DNA of 64,000 nt from Tridacna crocea (lineage: Eukaryota > Mollusca > Bivalvia > Cardiida > Cardiidae): NCBI GenBank assembly GCA_943736015.1, contig OX031069.1, forward strand, positions 42,814,728 to 42,878,727. Direction: 5' to 3'. Of the stretch, positions 1 to 9,580 are shown one piece after another. The notes under the pieces are model-generated. The model searched no databases and was not told the origin of the DNA. It was given only the letters and a program-made list of their open reading frames with translations. The number at the start of each line of letters is the position of its first letter. The first letter of the stretch is position 1. A program made the position numbers and the translations under genes.

Positions 1-151
1 CCCTCCGCCTACGGCGGGGGATAAAAACCAGGAAAAACATGCATAAACCAGCTGTCTCTGTGATATAAGTGAAATAATGTTGAAAGCGGCGTGAAACATC
101 ATTGAATAAATAGTATTTTTAATCCGTCTGTGCGACTTAAAAACTATGCAG

Positions 152-299
152 GTCTTTACAATACCCTATAAGTGCTGAACATTGTGAAGGTCGATTCAAA
201 GAATGGAAAGTGGTAGACCATACTGATCAACGTGAGCCGTGGGCACCATGTGTTCTCGGTACACCAGATCGAATTTTCCATGGAAGAACCGGAGGTAGT
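152..299 (+). other. Exon-like open segment (tentative)
   Basis: An open frame of 49 codons lies between an AG at 150-151 and a strong donor GTAAGT at 300-305. It reads with a balanced, protein-like composition (for example HTDQREPWAPCVLGTPDR), but I do not recognise the family. The pyrimidine tract before the acceptor is poor. The part from about 219 onward recurs in inverted form at about 3160-3253, so it may be a captured exon fragment carried in the palindrome and not a working exon. Confidence 0.25.
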
Positions 300-1404
300 G
301 TAAGTATTTTCATTTTTATGGACCTGATTAACCTAGATAAAAATGTTAATTTACAGCAATGTCAAGACGAATGATTGATCTGTTTACACACATACTAGGG
401 AATAATAATACCATCATATAAGCGAGCTGTGGCTTTATGAGCAACTGGGGTCTTACTGTTTTGAAGTTTGTTGCCGATTTTCGGACAAAATCCCTAACCA
501 TTGGTCATTTTACAAGTTTGTATGATAAGATAAATGTATTCCCTAAAGGAACACAAAATTTCACCTAGAAATGTCCATCCAAAGCGAAGATATACGTTTT
601 TGGAATGGACCTGGGTAGAGGAAAATATGCTAACAAGACACCATTTTCATTTTCAAAGTATGTACACGGACACCAGATCAGAAAAGCTTGTGGTAACTGG
701 ACACCAACCTTTAAATCATCAATATTTCTACCTGAAACTCGATGCATGGGCTGTATACGAAGACTATTTTTGTAAAGATTATGTCACTACGATCCATTTC
801 CTGATAAAGAGCATGTTCAACGCAATTTCATTACTTGTAGCACTTGCTTTTTTGAAATATTTGCAATGTTACGGCAATTTACGAAGTAGACCTACGATTC
901 TTGATCACAATTGACCGGTCATTGCCTCCAATGTTGGTGCAAGACATGTTCTTTTTTTACAGCGTTTCAGTTTTATGAATGGGGTATTAGCCCATTACCA
1001 CGCAATCACGAGCTTTAATGTCCCTGGGAAAGATGGCTTCGAAAAACAATGTCTATAAAGAAAAACCCCTGTTAACTAATACAGAGTGTACATTATTTAC
1101 CACATTTGGCCTGATTCTTAGTTTTCAAATCCGCTTGGCCAACTGCCAGCGGGCTTTTAGAATGGCGTTCTACCCTTCGTACATTTGCATGCATGCGTTT
1201 TTTCGTCTACGCGTTTATTTCTAAAAAAATTTATTTAATTGACTTCTCCTCAGAAACCACCAAGTGGAAATCAACAAAATTCAACGTGGATGATTCCATA
1301 AATTTGCCAGTATGCTGGGTGATCATGATATATGAGATATTAATCTTTATTGTTACAAACTTACATAGTTCTTGGAAATGCAGCATTAGTGCTCAGAAAT
1401 AGTT
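219..1404 (+). repeat. Left arm of giant imperfect palindrome
   Basis: This segment matches the reverse complement of 1888-3253 over almost its whole length. Landmarks are the segment ending GGAGGTAGTGTAAGT (near 300), the 126-codon open frame 534-914, the CCACCAAGTGGAAATC block near 1257 and GCTCAGAAATAGTT near 1391. Bases 918-1071 (about 154 bp) are absent from the other arm. Part of that extra block resembles 3655-3715. Open frames inside the arm are mirrored in the other arm at DNA level, and there the frame is shifted, so I do not call a protein. Confidence 0.85.
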
Positions 1405-1887
1405 TTGTACGTAGTGTGTTAGGAAATTATTAGAGAGGTTAATTGCAGCCATGGCAAATTACTAAATTAAATCTTTTCTGAAATTCGTCATTTATAAAAA
1501 ATAAATCACGTCTTTTTCCTGTTTCGGTTTTTTTATTTCGCTTTATTTACAAAACCATGACGAAACAGACTGTGTATCAGCAGAGACATCAGAACAATTA
1601 CGCTCGAAGAAATAGAATTAGACAGCAAATTCTGTGGCAGTCTGCAATTTGAACTCACCACTGTTGGAGGGTCTGATGACCTCTCCAATAAATTTCAGCA
1701 AAACGAAATACAGTAAAACCTGGCATGTTGGCCACCTGTATTAAGCAAGCAACCTGAAGAAACAAGCATACATGTAGTTCCCGACAAATAGCAATGCACA
1801 GACATTCATCTGTATCAAGCAAGCACCTGCTTTTGGCAAGCTCTTTTGACCGTCCCTTTGGTAATTGATTAATATAGGTTGAACTGT
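1405..1887. other. Spacer (loop) of the giant palindrome
   Basis: About 483 bp separate the two arms. I see no gene or recognisable repeat here. An open frame across 1655-1942 (-) runs into the right arm and has no protein-like features. Confidence 0.6.
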
Positions 1888-3253
1888 AACTATTTCTGAG
1901 CACTAATGCTGCATTTCCAAGAACTATGTAAGTTTGTAACAATAAAGATTAATATCTCATATAGCATGATCACGCAGCATATTGGATAAAATGAAACATT
2001 ATCAGTGATCATCTGTGTTTTGAAATACATGTAGATCTACATACATGTATTATCAATGAATTTATTTAAAGAGCTGCAAGTACTTCCGCGTTATGACACA
2101 AAGAGAAAATAAGTCCCACCAACAAAAGCCATGTTTTTTCAGCAGATCAAAATTTATTGAAGGAATGTGATAGAAAGCTACCCAATGCCAATCTCGTGAC
2201 TGAGTTCTTTTGAGAGGACAAATTTTACAATTTTCACAACGCGTCATACACGGAAAATAAGCTCCTTCCACATAAGCCATCTTTTTTAAAGGATCGAAGT
2301 ATCTCGAAAGAAATTTATGGAATCATCCACGTTGAATTTTGTTGATTTCCACTTGGTGGTTTCTGAGGAGAAGTCAATTAAATAAATTTTTTTAGAAATA
2401 AACGCGTAGACGAACAAACGTATGCATGCAAATGTACGAAGGGTAAAACGCCATTCTAAGAGCCCGCTGGCAGTTGGCCAAGCGGATTTGAAAATTATTT
2501 AAACAAAGAATCAAGCCAAATGTAGTAAATAATGTACACCGTATTAGTTAATCGGTCAATTGTGATCAAGAATCGTAGGACTACTTCGTAAATTGCCGTA
2601 ACATTGCAAATATTTCAAAAAAGCAAGTGCTACAAGTAATAAAATTGCGTTGAACGTTCTCTTTATCAGGTAATGGACCATAGTGACATAATCTTTACAA
2701 AAATAGTCTTCGTATACAGCCCATGCATCGAGTTTCAGGCAGAAATATTGATGATTTAAAGGTTGGTGTCCAGTTACCACAAGCTTTTTCTGATCTGGTG
2801 TCCGTGTACATACTCTGGAAATGAAAATGGTGTCTTGTTAGCATATTTTCCTCTACCCAGGTCCATTCCAAAAACGTATATCTTCGCTTTGGATGGACAT
2901 TTCTAAGTGAAATTTTGTGTTCCTTTAGGGAATACATTTATCTTATCATACAAACCTGTAAAATGACCAATGGTTAGGGGATTTTGTCCGAAAATCGGCA
3001 ACAAACTTCAAAACAGTAAGACCCCAGTTGCTCATAAAGCCACAGCTCGCTTATATGATGGTATTATTATTCCCTTGTATGTGTGTAAACAGATCAATCA
3101 TTCGTCTTGACATTGCTGTAAATCAACATTTCTATCTAGGTTAATCTGGTCCATAAAAATGAAATACTTACACCACCTCCGGTTCTTCCATGGAAAATTC
3201 GATCTGGTGTACCGAAAACACATGGTGTCCGCGGCTCACGTTGATCAGTGTGT
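1888..3253 (-). repeat. Right arm of giant imperfect palindrome
   Basis: Reverse-complement copy of 219-1404. It carries about 325 bp (near 1984-2308) that the left arm lacks. That insert holds two related stretches (about 2104-2165 and 2255-2315, AAGCCATSTTTTTT-type) that resemble 49018-49060, so it looks like a piece of a common interspersed repeat. The frame matching the left-arm ORF is split here into two overlapping frames (2937-2695 and 2780-2556), as expected for non-coding copies drifting apart. Confidence 0.85.
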
Positions 3254-3304
3254 AGACGTGCTGTGAGAAAATGAACGATAATTAAAAAAGCAATACTTCG
3301 TTTT

Positions 3305-3425
3305 TACCCTTTCATTGCCACTGCCAAGGTAATTGCCATAATCTCTTGCAAACGTGTAAGATCAAGATCAAACTGCACAGAACGTGCAGCCTGATCTTTG
3401 ATATGCAACGTCCGCAAGGATACCT
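3305..3425 (+). mobile_element. Family B MITE, variant copy
   Basis: A hairpin core around the AAGATCAAGATCAAACTGCA and GTGCAGCCTGATCTTTGAT halves is preceded by CATTGCCACTGCCAAGG, the same preface seen in the variant at 32226-32420. It is diverged, and the outer ends are not clear. Confidence 0.55.
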
Positions 3426-5087
3426 GATACTATATTAGGACAAGCATTTTCAATTGAGGAGGAAAATGTTCTTTGAGGATTAAAAAAAAAAAAAGTCCGT
3501 CATGCACGTTTTAAGGTGATAGAGAAGAATATGAAAGATGCAGTAAGACCTGGAAACTGACTTAGGTAAAAAAATCCGTTTAACGAAACATGTACGTACT
3601 TGCTATTGATCAGCGAACACCAATAGCGCTAATTAATTCTATACCTAGTTTTCCCATGCTTTAATGACCTTGAGAAAGAATGGTTTTGAAAACAAAAACT
3701 ACGTTCAAGAAAAAGAAAGATGGCGTAAAAAACAGTGGAATATGGAAATTGAAACTCGCTCGTTGTTCAGTTTTTATAAAAATAATGAAAAGTAACGCCG
3801 ACAAAAATTGAAGTTTCCGTATTGTTTTGAATATTGGTAATTTAGTGAACTTTTCAATTAGAAAATAATTATTCAGGGCTAAGTTTTAATCCAAATCATT
3901 TTTAAAAACAGGAGCAATTGCCGCTATAGATCATTTGACTAAACAGCTATGTTCACATATTTTACTAATCCAAAAATGTACTCTTTTTTTTTTCATTCTC
4001 GTGCATCATTACCAAAGTGGGTCAAAACCCAGCTGAGTCAGGCTCGCAGAAAAAAACTATACGGTGCATTTTTCCCTTTTCAAACAAGGTTTTCTAGTAT
4101 TGACTTGTCTATCGATCGATCAATCGATTGATAAATAGGTGATTGATGGAATGATTGATCGCCACTTTCATTATTACTCCAGTAATATCAAGGTGATGGC
4201 TCAAACATTAATGAATGACATGTGTTGCACCAGGTCTGTATCTGAGATTGTATATATTTATAATATCTTGCCTACAGACACTTCAGTGAAAAACATAATA
4301 TGTCCAATGAGCCATCCTAGCCTCAAGATTGCGAGATCTACCTTCAACCACAAATCAATTTGTAGAAGACTGTGTTTCACCACTGTTTTTCTTTCTATGC
4401 GATATTGAAAATAGATAGACATTTCTCAAAAACACCTGTTCAGGGCCATGACCCCATTTTTTGTTCCTTTAGTGACATAAAAACTTCCAATTAATATACA
4501 TAATAATATACGTCAAAGGTACCTCATTGCCGAAATTTGAAGCAAATCTAAAGTAATAACTACTAAGCCCTCTCAGCTCTATGATACAGCGCGACAAAAG
4601 TGCTACTGCAAAAAAATCCACATGGAACTACTCTTGACTGCATCGACCCGAAAGTCGCAGTGGTGCGACACCAAGATGCATTTTCCACGAATTCTTTGAC
4701 AACCGGGCTGTATACATACGATTTACCTTTTATGTCAGAATGAAAATATATTTGTCGAACTTCAACTTTTCTGCGCCAAATATAAGGAAAAATCTCTTTC
4801 GCCGGTAAAAAGTTCAGTCTGTTGGAACTTGAAAAGATTTTCCATTTACATGTATACACTTGACAAAACTAACGGACAGAGTGAATCCAAGATTAGACTG
4901 TACGTTCTTTGCGCCTGTTTTCACTCATGACGCTAGAGAGATCTAATTAATGTTTCCTGGTACAGTGACAAACGTTTCATAATTGTGTGCTAGATTCGTT
5001 ACCAAAATCACTAATTAAACAGAACAGCGTAGTTAATTGAAATCTAAACCATAGAAGAAAATTAAAATTGTCAACTATTGGTCGTAA
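3426..5087. other. Intergenic, no gene seen
   Basis: AT-rich sequence. 3640-3715 resembles part of the extra block 918-1071 in the palindrome's left arm. 4105-4165 is a short ATCGATCGATCAATCGATTG-type palindromic tract. 4868-4905 may be a scrap of a family B core. Short open frames here (for example 4139-4408 and 4563-4859) show no recognisable protein features. Confidence 0.5.
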
Positions 5088-5415
5088 TGACTAGAGATAC
5101 TCATATTCAGCAATTAAGATTTTTTTCCTTTCTTTTTCTCTCTGGTTCTCTCTTTCTCTCTACCTCTGTATCTCTCTATCCCTGTAATGACTATCTAGAG
5201 ATACTCATATTCAGCAATTAAGATTTTTTTCCTTTCTTTTTCTCTCTGGTTCTCTCTTTCTCTCTACCTCTGTATCTCTTTATCACTGTATCTCTCTATG
5301 TCTCACTGTCTTTATCTGTCTCTCCTATATGTCCCTGTCACTCTTGTCTCTCTCTAATATTGAAGATGCAGATTTGTCAGTCTGTCTGTCTATCTGTCTG
5401 TCTGTCTGTCTCTGT
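5088..5415 (+). repeat. Tandem duplication of ~100 bp plus CT/TCTG-rich tract
   Basis: A unit starting GTAATGACT and containing AGATACTCATATTCAGCAAT followed by CT-rich sequence occurs at about 5086-5185 and again at 5186-5290, nearly identical except for a small insertion (ATCT) near the start of the second. Simple CT-rich sequence and a short run of CTGT units follow (about 5381-5412). The duplication looks recent because the copies barely differ. Confidence 0.8.
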
Positions 5416-5901
5416 TTATGTAGAAGATACAGTTCTTAAAGGCTGACGAAGAATTAATGCAAAAACAACAAATGCAAGTTGTTTAACTGTAACTTGGTTT
5501 CGAAACAACTTCTGGTATTTCCAAACCAGATATGGACATAAAAGCACTAGACTTCTGGAATACAGAAATGCATAATGAATTAGCCTGTTATGGAAATTTA
5601 AAAGTTAGATCAGTGCCAACTTTTGAATTTTGCATAAAGTTGGGTTAAATTTATGGCTTATTTCCCGGTTTCAATACTTCACCCTGTTTTTCTGTTACAG
5701 ATAAACATGAACAGGATAAAGCTACCTGGCCAGTAACCGCAAGAACTGGTGAACACTAGCTGAAGTGTACCAAAATAACATAATAAATCATACTCAGGAC
5801 AAAAAAAAACTTTATGAAAGAATTTCGTCGTTTTTTAAATGGTGTGGAAAACATTGTCGGAAAGTGAGCAATTGTTCGCAAGCAATGACCCTTTTCTTAT
5901 C

Positions 5902-5976
5902 GTCGGTGTTCTTCCAAAACCTCGTAACTACAGCTGTTTTACAAGCTGTAGTTACGAGGTTTTGGAAGTACACCGA
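5902..5976. mobile_element. Family N hairpin element
   Basis: Near-perfect palindrome with arms of about 33 bp (GTCGGTGTTCTTCCAAAACC and its inverse GGTTTTGGAAGTACACCGAC at the outer ends) around a short loop. A second, diverged copy is at 59653-59725. It ends about 75 bp before the acceptor of the coding exon and so lies in the intron or leader. Confidence 0.7.
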
Positions 5977-6050
5977 CTTTATGATGCTTTCAAGTCTGCA
6001 AAAGCTTACATCGTAAGGAACATTTAAACTCGTATTATCTTCTTTTTTTT

Positions 6051-6053
6051 CAG
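6051..6053 (+). other. Splice acceptor before the first coding exon
   Basis: A pyrimidine tract (TATCTTCTTTTTTTT) runs directly into CAG. The exon it opens holds the only long, protein-like reading frame in the window, so an untranslated first exon probably lies upstream. Confidence 0.6.
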
Positions 6054-6065
6054 TCATAACAGGGT

Positions 6066-6101
6066 ATGAACATGCGCTACATGGATACGAAGGCAAAGTA
6101 A
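6066..6101 (+). promoter_or_regulatory. Short upstream ORF in the 5' leader
   Basis: An 11-codon reading frame (MNMRYMDTKAK) with three in-frame ATGs ends 10 nt before the main ATG at 6112, in a different frame. Upstream ORFs of this kind usually lower translation of the main frame. Whether this one is used depends on the true transcript start. Confidence 0.45.
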
Positions 6102-6111
6102 AACGCCAAAA

Positions 6112-7245
6112 ATGTCGACCAGCCAAGTAAAATGCGACGGCTTCCAGTCGACGGATGAAATGCGGGTACATCGTAATCATGGGGTAATCCAAGAAAGATT
6201 CCCTGACCAAGGAAGAGAAGCAAATGATGGCAACGAATCCGTGCCGGTAGGAATTTTAGAGGGACAAAGCGGTGATAATTGTAAAGCATACGACGACAAT
6301 GAAGACAGAAGTGGGATAAATTCACCACCTGGTAATAGGAAGAGTTATAGCAATGCGCTTGACACAGACAACGTGTCATCCTACACGCCACACAACGTAT
6401 CATCAGCTAGTAAAATTGTGATTGAAGCAGCAACTCCATCCGAATCTGACAATGGAGGTAGTGAATGTGACAATGAATTAACTCACACAAATACAGTTGT
6501 CAAAAGGGATGCGAGACTCCTGAAACAGTCATCCCTCCCTGAAACATATCATTCAAATGGTGCAACATGTGAAACAAATATGCATGATGAAAACTCATTT
6601 AATGAAGGTCAGTTTAAGGTGAGTCACTCGTGGACTTCTTATCAATCATCTGGTGTCAGCTTGACACCATTTTTATCGCCATACGGAAGTAGTACCACTC
6701 TGACCGGAAGTATGTACACAGCCTCAGAAGGCTGGAAAAGCCTGTCTGGAATGGTATCGATACCAGAAAGCACAGATGTGTTTGTGACTCCGTCTGTTTC
6801 AAGAGATGCATTTGTTGCAGATTTAACAAAACAGGATGACATAAACTGGAATTTTTCTTCTTGTCATTCTCGACTGGATTTAGCACTTGAGAACGGGGAA
6901 CATGAACGTGAAAACGCAATCAACGAAGAAAAACTACGCGATTTGAAGTCGTGTGGTAGCATTAATCTTAAAGATAATTTGGCAAAAGAGTCTGCTAAGG
7001 ATAGCATGAAGAAAATATTTAGAGGTATACAAAAAAGGAACAGTTCAAAGGACAAGAGGAGCGGTTGGAAAAATGGCAAAGATAAATCGGTCGAGATTAT
7101 TGTGCAGACAGATTACCACGACGGAATGATATCAAACCACTCGACGGTGATTCCAAAGACCATCAGAAGAACGAAATCAAATGAATCCACAACTTCGTTA
7201 TCGAAAACCTACCTAGGAGGAGCAAAGGCTATCCTCGTGGAAAAG
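6112..7245 (+). CDS. 5' coding exon of an unrecognised disordered Ser/Thr-rich protein
   Basis: 378 codons are open from ATG 6112 to a donor at 7246 (AAAAG|GTAGGT). The frame stays open 10 more codons into the intron before a stop, and the exon ends in phase 0. The start is supported by an in-frame TGA at 6067, within the exon, and by A at -3. I see no folded domain, signal peptide or membrane segment. Residues 1-130 are acidic and polar. Residues about 165-235 are rich in Ser, Thr and Gly (SSTTLTGSMYTASEGWKSLS). Residues 299-326 are strongly basic (MKKIFRGIQKRNSSKDKRSG region). RRTKSNESTTS at about 352-362 looks like a phosphorylation-type patch. The composition is that of a disordered N-terminus or linker of a larger regulatory or scaffold protein whose domains lie in later exons. 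A long Ser-rich linker ahead of C2 domains would fit, but that is speculation. No other long protein-like frame exists on either strand nearby. Confidence 0.75.
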
Positions 7246-7251
7246 GTAGGT
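7246..7251 (+). other. Splice donor of the coding exon
   Basis: GTAGGT follows AAAAG at the end of codon 378. The reading frame ends soon afterwards within a family A repeat region, which supports an intron start here. Confidence 0.65.
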
Positions 7252-7322
7252 TTTTACACTGTTACTAATTTTTCCTGATCCATTGTCAGTCTGTCCTGAT
7301 TTTTACGACCCTCAGAAGACTT

Positions 7323-7551
7323 TTAACCCTTTACCCCATAAGGCATTTCTATAGTATCTCTAATTGACGCTAAATAACAACAAGGATGAAGCCATTTCTT
7401 ATGTGTATGTGACACCTTTTGATAGTATAAAAAATATTGTGACAAAAGGTGAAATTGCTCATCACGAGCAATTTCACCTTTTCCCACAATGTTTTCCAAA
7501 AGCTCCCACAAGCAATGTGTAGAAATGAGTATCTATGTCGTAAAGGGTTAA
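7323..7551. mobile_element. Family A MITE, subtype 2
   Basis: Bounded by TTAACCCTTTACC and its inverse GTAAAGGGTTAA. It contains a central hairpin (GACAAAAGGTGAAATTGCTC paired with GAGCAATTTCACCTTTT). A close copy sits at 30423-30651. It has no coding capacity. Confidence 0.85.
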
Positions 7552-7726
7552 ACAATTAGAGAACAGGATTTTCCGCTTTTCTAAATATATTTGAAAGATA
7601 CATCTAATCATTGGAACCACGTAGCATTGTAATGGTCAACTGTTTTCTTGGGTCTGGAAAAGTATACATGTAGAATTTTCTTGGGCAGCTGATCTGCATT
7701 TTTTTAATCATTTTAATTTAATATAT

Positions 7727-8015
7727 ACTGCTGCAGTAACCCGCCCGGTTGGCTCAGTGGTGAGAGTGTCAGACTCTTGACCTGGTGGTTGCGAGTTCGA
7801 TACCCGGTTGAGGAGTACTCTCTTTCCGGCGTATTTTCGTCTCTCACCTCTGCTGAAGCATGTGAGAAAAGTAGTCGGTGGCTTTGGAAAGAAAGTTGTG
7901 TTTGTACCGGTGTGAGAAAGCCAGGAAACACATGTGCGTCACCGACCGCCATGATATGACCCTAGCTGTTAAAGTGTCGTTAAACCCCAATACAACCAAC
8001 CAACTGCTGTAGTAA
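7727..8015 (+). mobile_element. tRNA-derived SINE with target duplications
   Basis: The head at 7741-7815 carries an A box (TGGCTCAGTGGTGAGAG) and a B box (GAGTTCGATACCC) of RNA polymerase III type. The body includes TCTCACCTCTGCTG, and the tail ends in ACCAACCAA units. A 13-bp duplication, ACTGCTGCAGTAA (7727-7739) against ACTGCTGTAGTAA (8003-8015), flanks the body with one mismatch, so the 263-bp insertion is complete and fairly young. A degraded relative lies at 26128-26350. Confidence 0.85.
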
Positions 8016-8677
8016 TCATGAATTCTTATCGTGCTTCAAGTTTTTGTCTGATCATCATATGCAACCATTATACGGTGCTACATTTACTCGTATACTCGTT
8101 TACTTTTTTTGCATTTTATGTATCTCGAAGCAGTCATTTTAAGACATTGTCGTGCATCTAGTATTTCATGTGGATATCAGTTTACATCGTATTGTGTAAT
8201 CAATGCTCTACCGAGGCTGGGTCCATTTTCTTCAGATGCAAAACTTCATTTGGTGAATTTGTCCTTGAATTGACCTCAGACGTTTCTTTAACAAAATGAA
8301 AGCCCGTCCACGCAATAATATTCACAGGAAGAACAGAGGATAACAGTCGTCCAGAACGCTCTTTTATCAATAATCGTTAACATCTTACAAACAATGGATA
8401 ACTGTCATTGTAACGCTGTTCCGTCTGTCTGTTTCGTCTGTTTTACTGTTGTATTATCTTTATGCTCTCTTGTGTATAGCTTTGATGTCTTTGGTGACAA
8501 ACGGCTCACTTCTTTTGGATACGTGTAAAATGAAATCAGCCTGTATGCTCATTCCGGTCCAACTTAATCTCAGTTGAGTCCAAGAGCGCCGATAAACCCA
8601 ACCTGACATTTTCAATCCAGGAAAAAGAAGTCTAATAGTAATCACGGTCAACGTTGCTTATGCACCGAATACCTCGG
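8016..8677. other. Intron/intergenic, nothing recognised
   Basis: Unique-looking AT-rich sequence. No convincing frame or repeat was seen. Confidence 0.4.
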
Positions 8678-8745
8678 CAAAGGAGACGTGCAGTGTCGAT
8701 CAAAGATCGTACTGCTAATCTTGATCTACACTGGTCATATACGCA
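8678..8745. mobile_element. Family B MITE, decayed core
   Basis: GTGTCGATCAAAGATCGTAC and AATCTTGATCTACACTGGTC recall the two halves of the B hairpin. The ends are lost. Confidence 0.4.
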
Positions 8746-8879
8746 TTAGCATAGCTAAAAAGCCGTTTTTCAGGTTAATAGACTTTATCAGAAATGCCAT
8801 AGACCATGAAACTTGACCTGTCCATATTCGACGCATTTGAAGACCACAAATCAAATGAGCCTCACATGATAATCTACGC

Positions 8880-9017
8880 CATGTAAAGAACTGAAACCAT
8901 TGTGAGAAAAAGAGAAAATCAGTAGTTACTGGCAGTTTCTCCTTTTTCTCCACAATGTTTTAAAAAGGTTTCCTGTACCGGCTCGTTGAAATGCGAAATA
9001 GCGTGGTAAGGGGTTAG
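8880..9017. mobile_element. Family A MITE, partial
   Basis: Contains a diverged central hairpin (AGAAAAAGAGAAAATC, then TTTCTCCTTTTTCTCCAC) and ends with the right terminus GGTAAGGGGTTA. The left part is not clear. Confidence 0.6.
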
Positions 9018-9095
9018 TGTTTATCAAATGAGCATCTTTGTCTACAACCTCAGTTTTATTGCACCCTCTATTCTGTGGAATCCATTTATTCCGTT

Positions 9096-9307
9096 TTAAC
9101 TCTGTACCAAACGACAAAATGTAACACTGGTCCAAGCTGAAAGTATTTGCACACGACAAAATAGACGTAACTCAAAATTAAAATTTGTTTCCAGCAGGGT
9201 AGGAATTATTGTGCGAAAAAAGAGAAAATGACGGTTACCAGCATTTTCTCCTTTTCCCACCTTGTTTTCATTAGGCTTCTATCTCAGGGATCTTTGGTAA
9301 AGGGTTA
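9096..9307. mobile_element. Family A MITE
   Basis: Starts TTAACTCTGTACCAAACGAC, has a central hairpin around ACGGTTACCAGCATTTTCTC, and ends GGTAAAGGGTTAA. It resembles the copy at 41971-42157 on the left half. Confidence 0.75.
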
Positions 9308-9355
9308 ACTGTCACAAGAATACATTTCGCTAGGATCATTTGTATTTATTGGCGA

Positions 9356-9580
9356 TTAACCCTTTACGACAAGATTTTACACCTGTCTGAACTGAAAGCA
9401 TTTGCTGATAACAGTTTCAATGTTGCTCATATGAAATGATTTTTCTTTGAAAGTGAAGAAAACATTTTGAGAAAAGGAGAAAATGCTGGTAACCAGCATT
9501 TTCTCCTTATCACACATTTTTTTGTAAAGACTTCTCTTTCAGGTGTGTAAAAAAGTCGTCATTGTGTGGTAAAGGATTAA
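9356..9580. mobile_element. Family A MITE
   Basis: Runs from TTAACCCTTTACGAC to TGGTAAAGGATTAA. The central palindrome GAGAAAATGCTGGTAACCAG continues with CATTTTCTC. It lies only about 50 bp from the preceding copy. Confidence 0.8.

Noticed and set aside
534-914. 126-codon frame in the left palindrome arm as a gene
   Set aside because: The matching frame in the other arm is shifted and split, no motif is recognisable, and other frames are equally similar between the arms.
5812-6403. Antisense frames (132 and 108 codons) opposite the start of the coding exon
   Set aside because: They overlap the hairpin element and the antisense of the real exon, with no protein features of their own.
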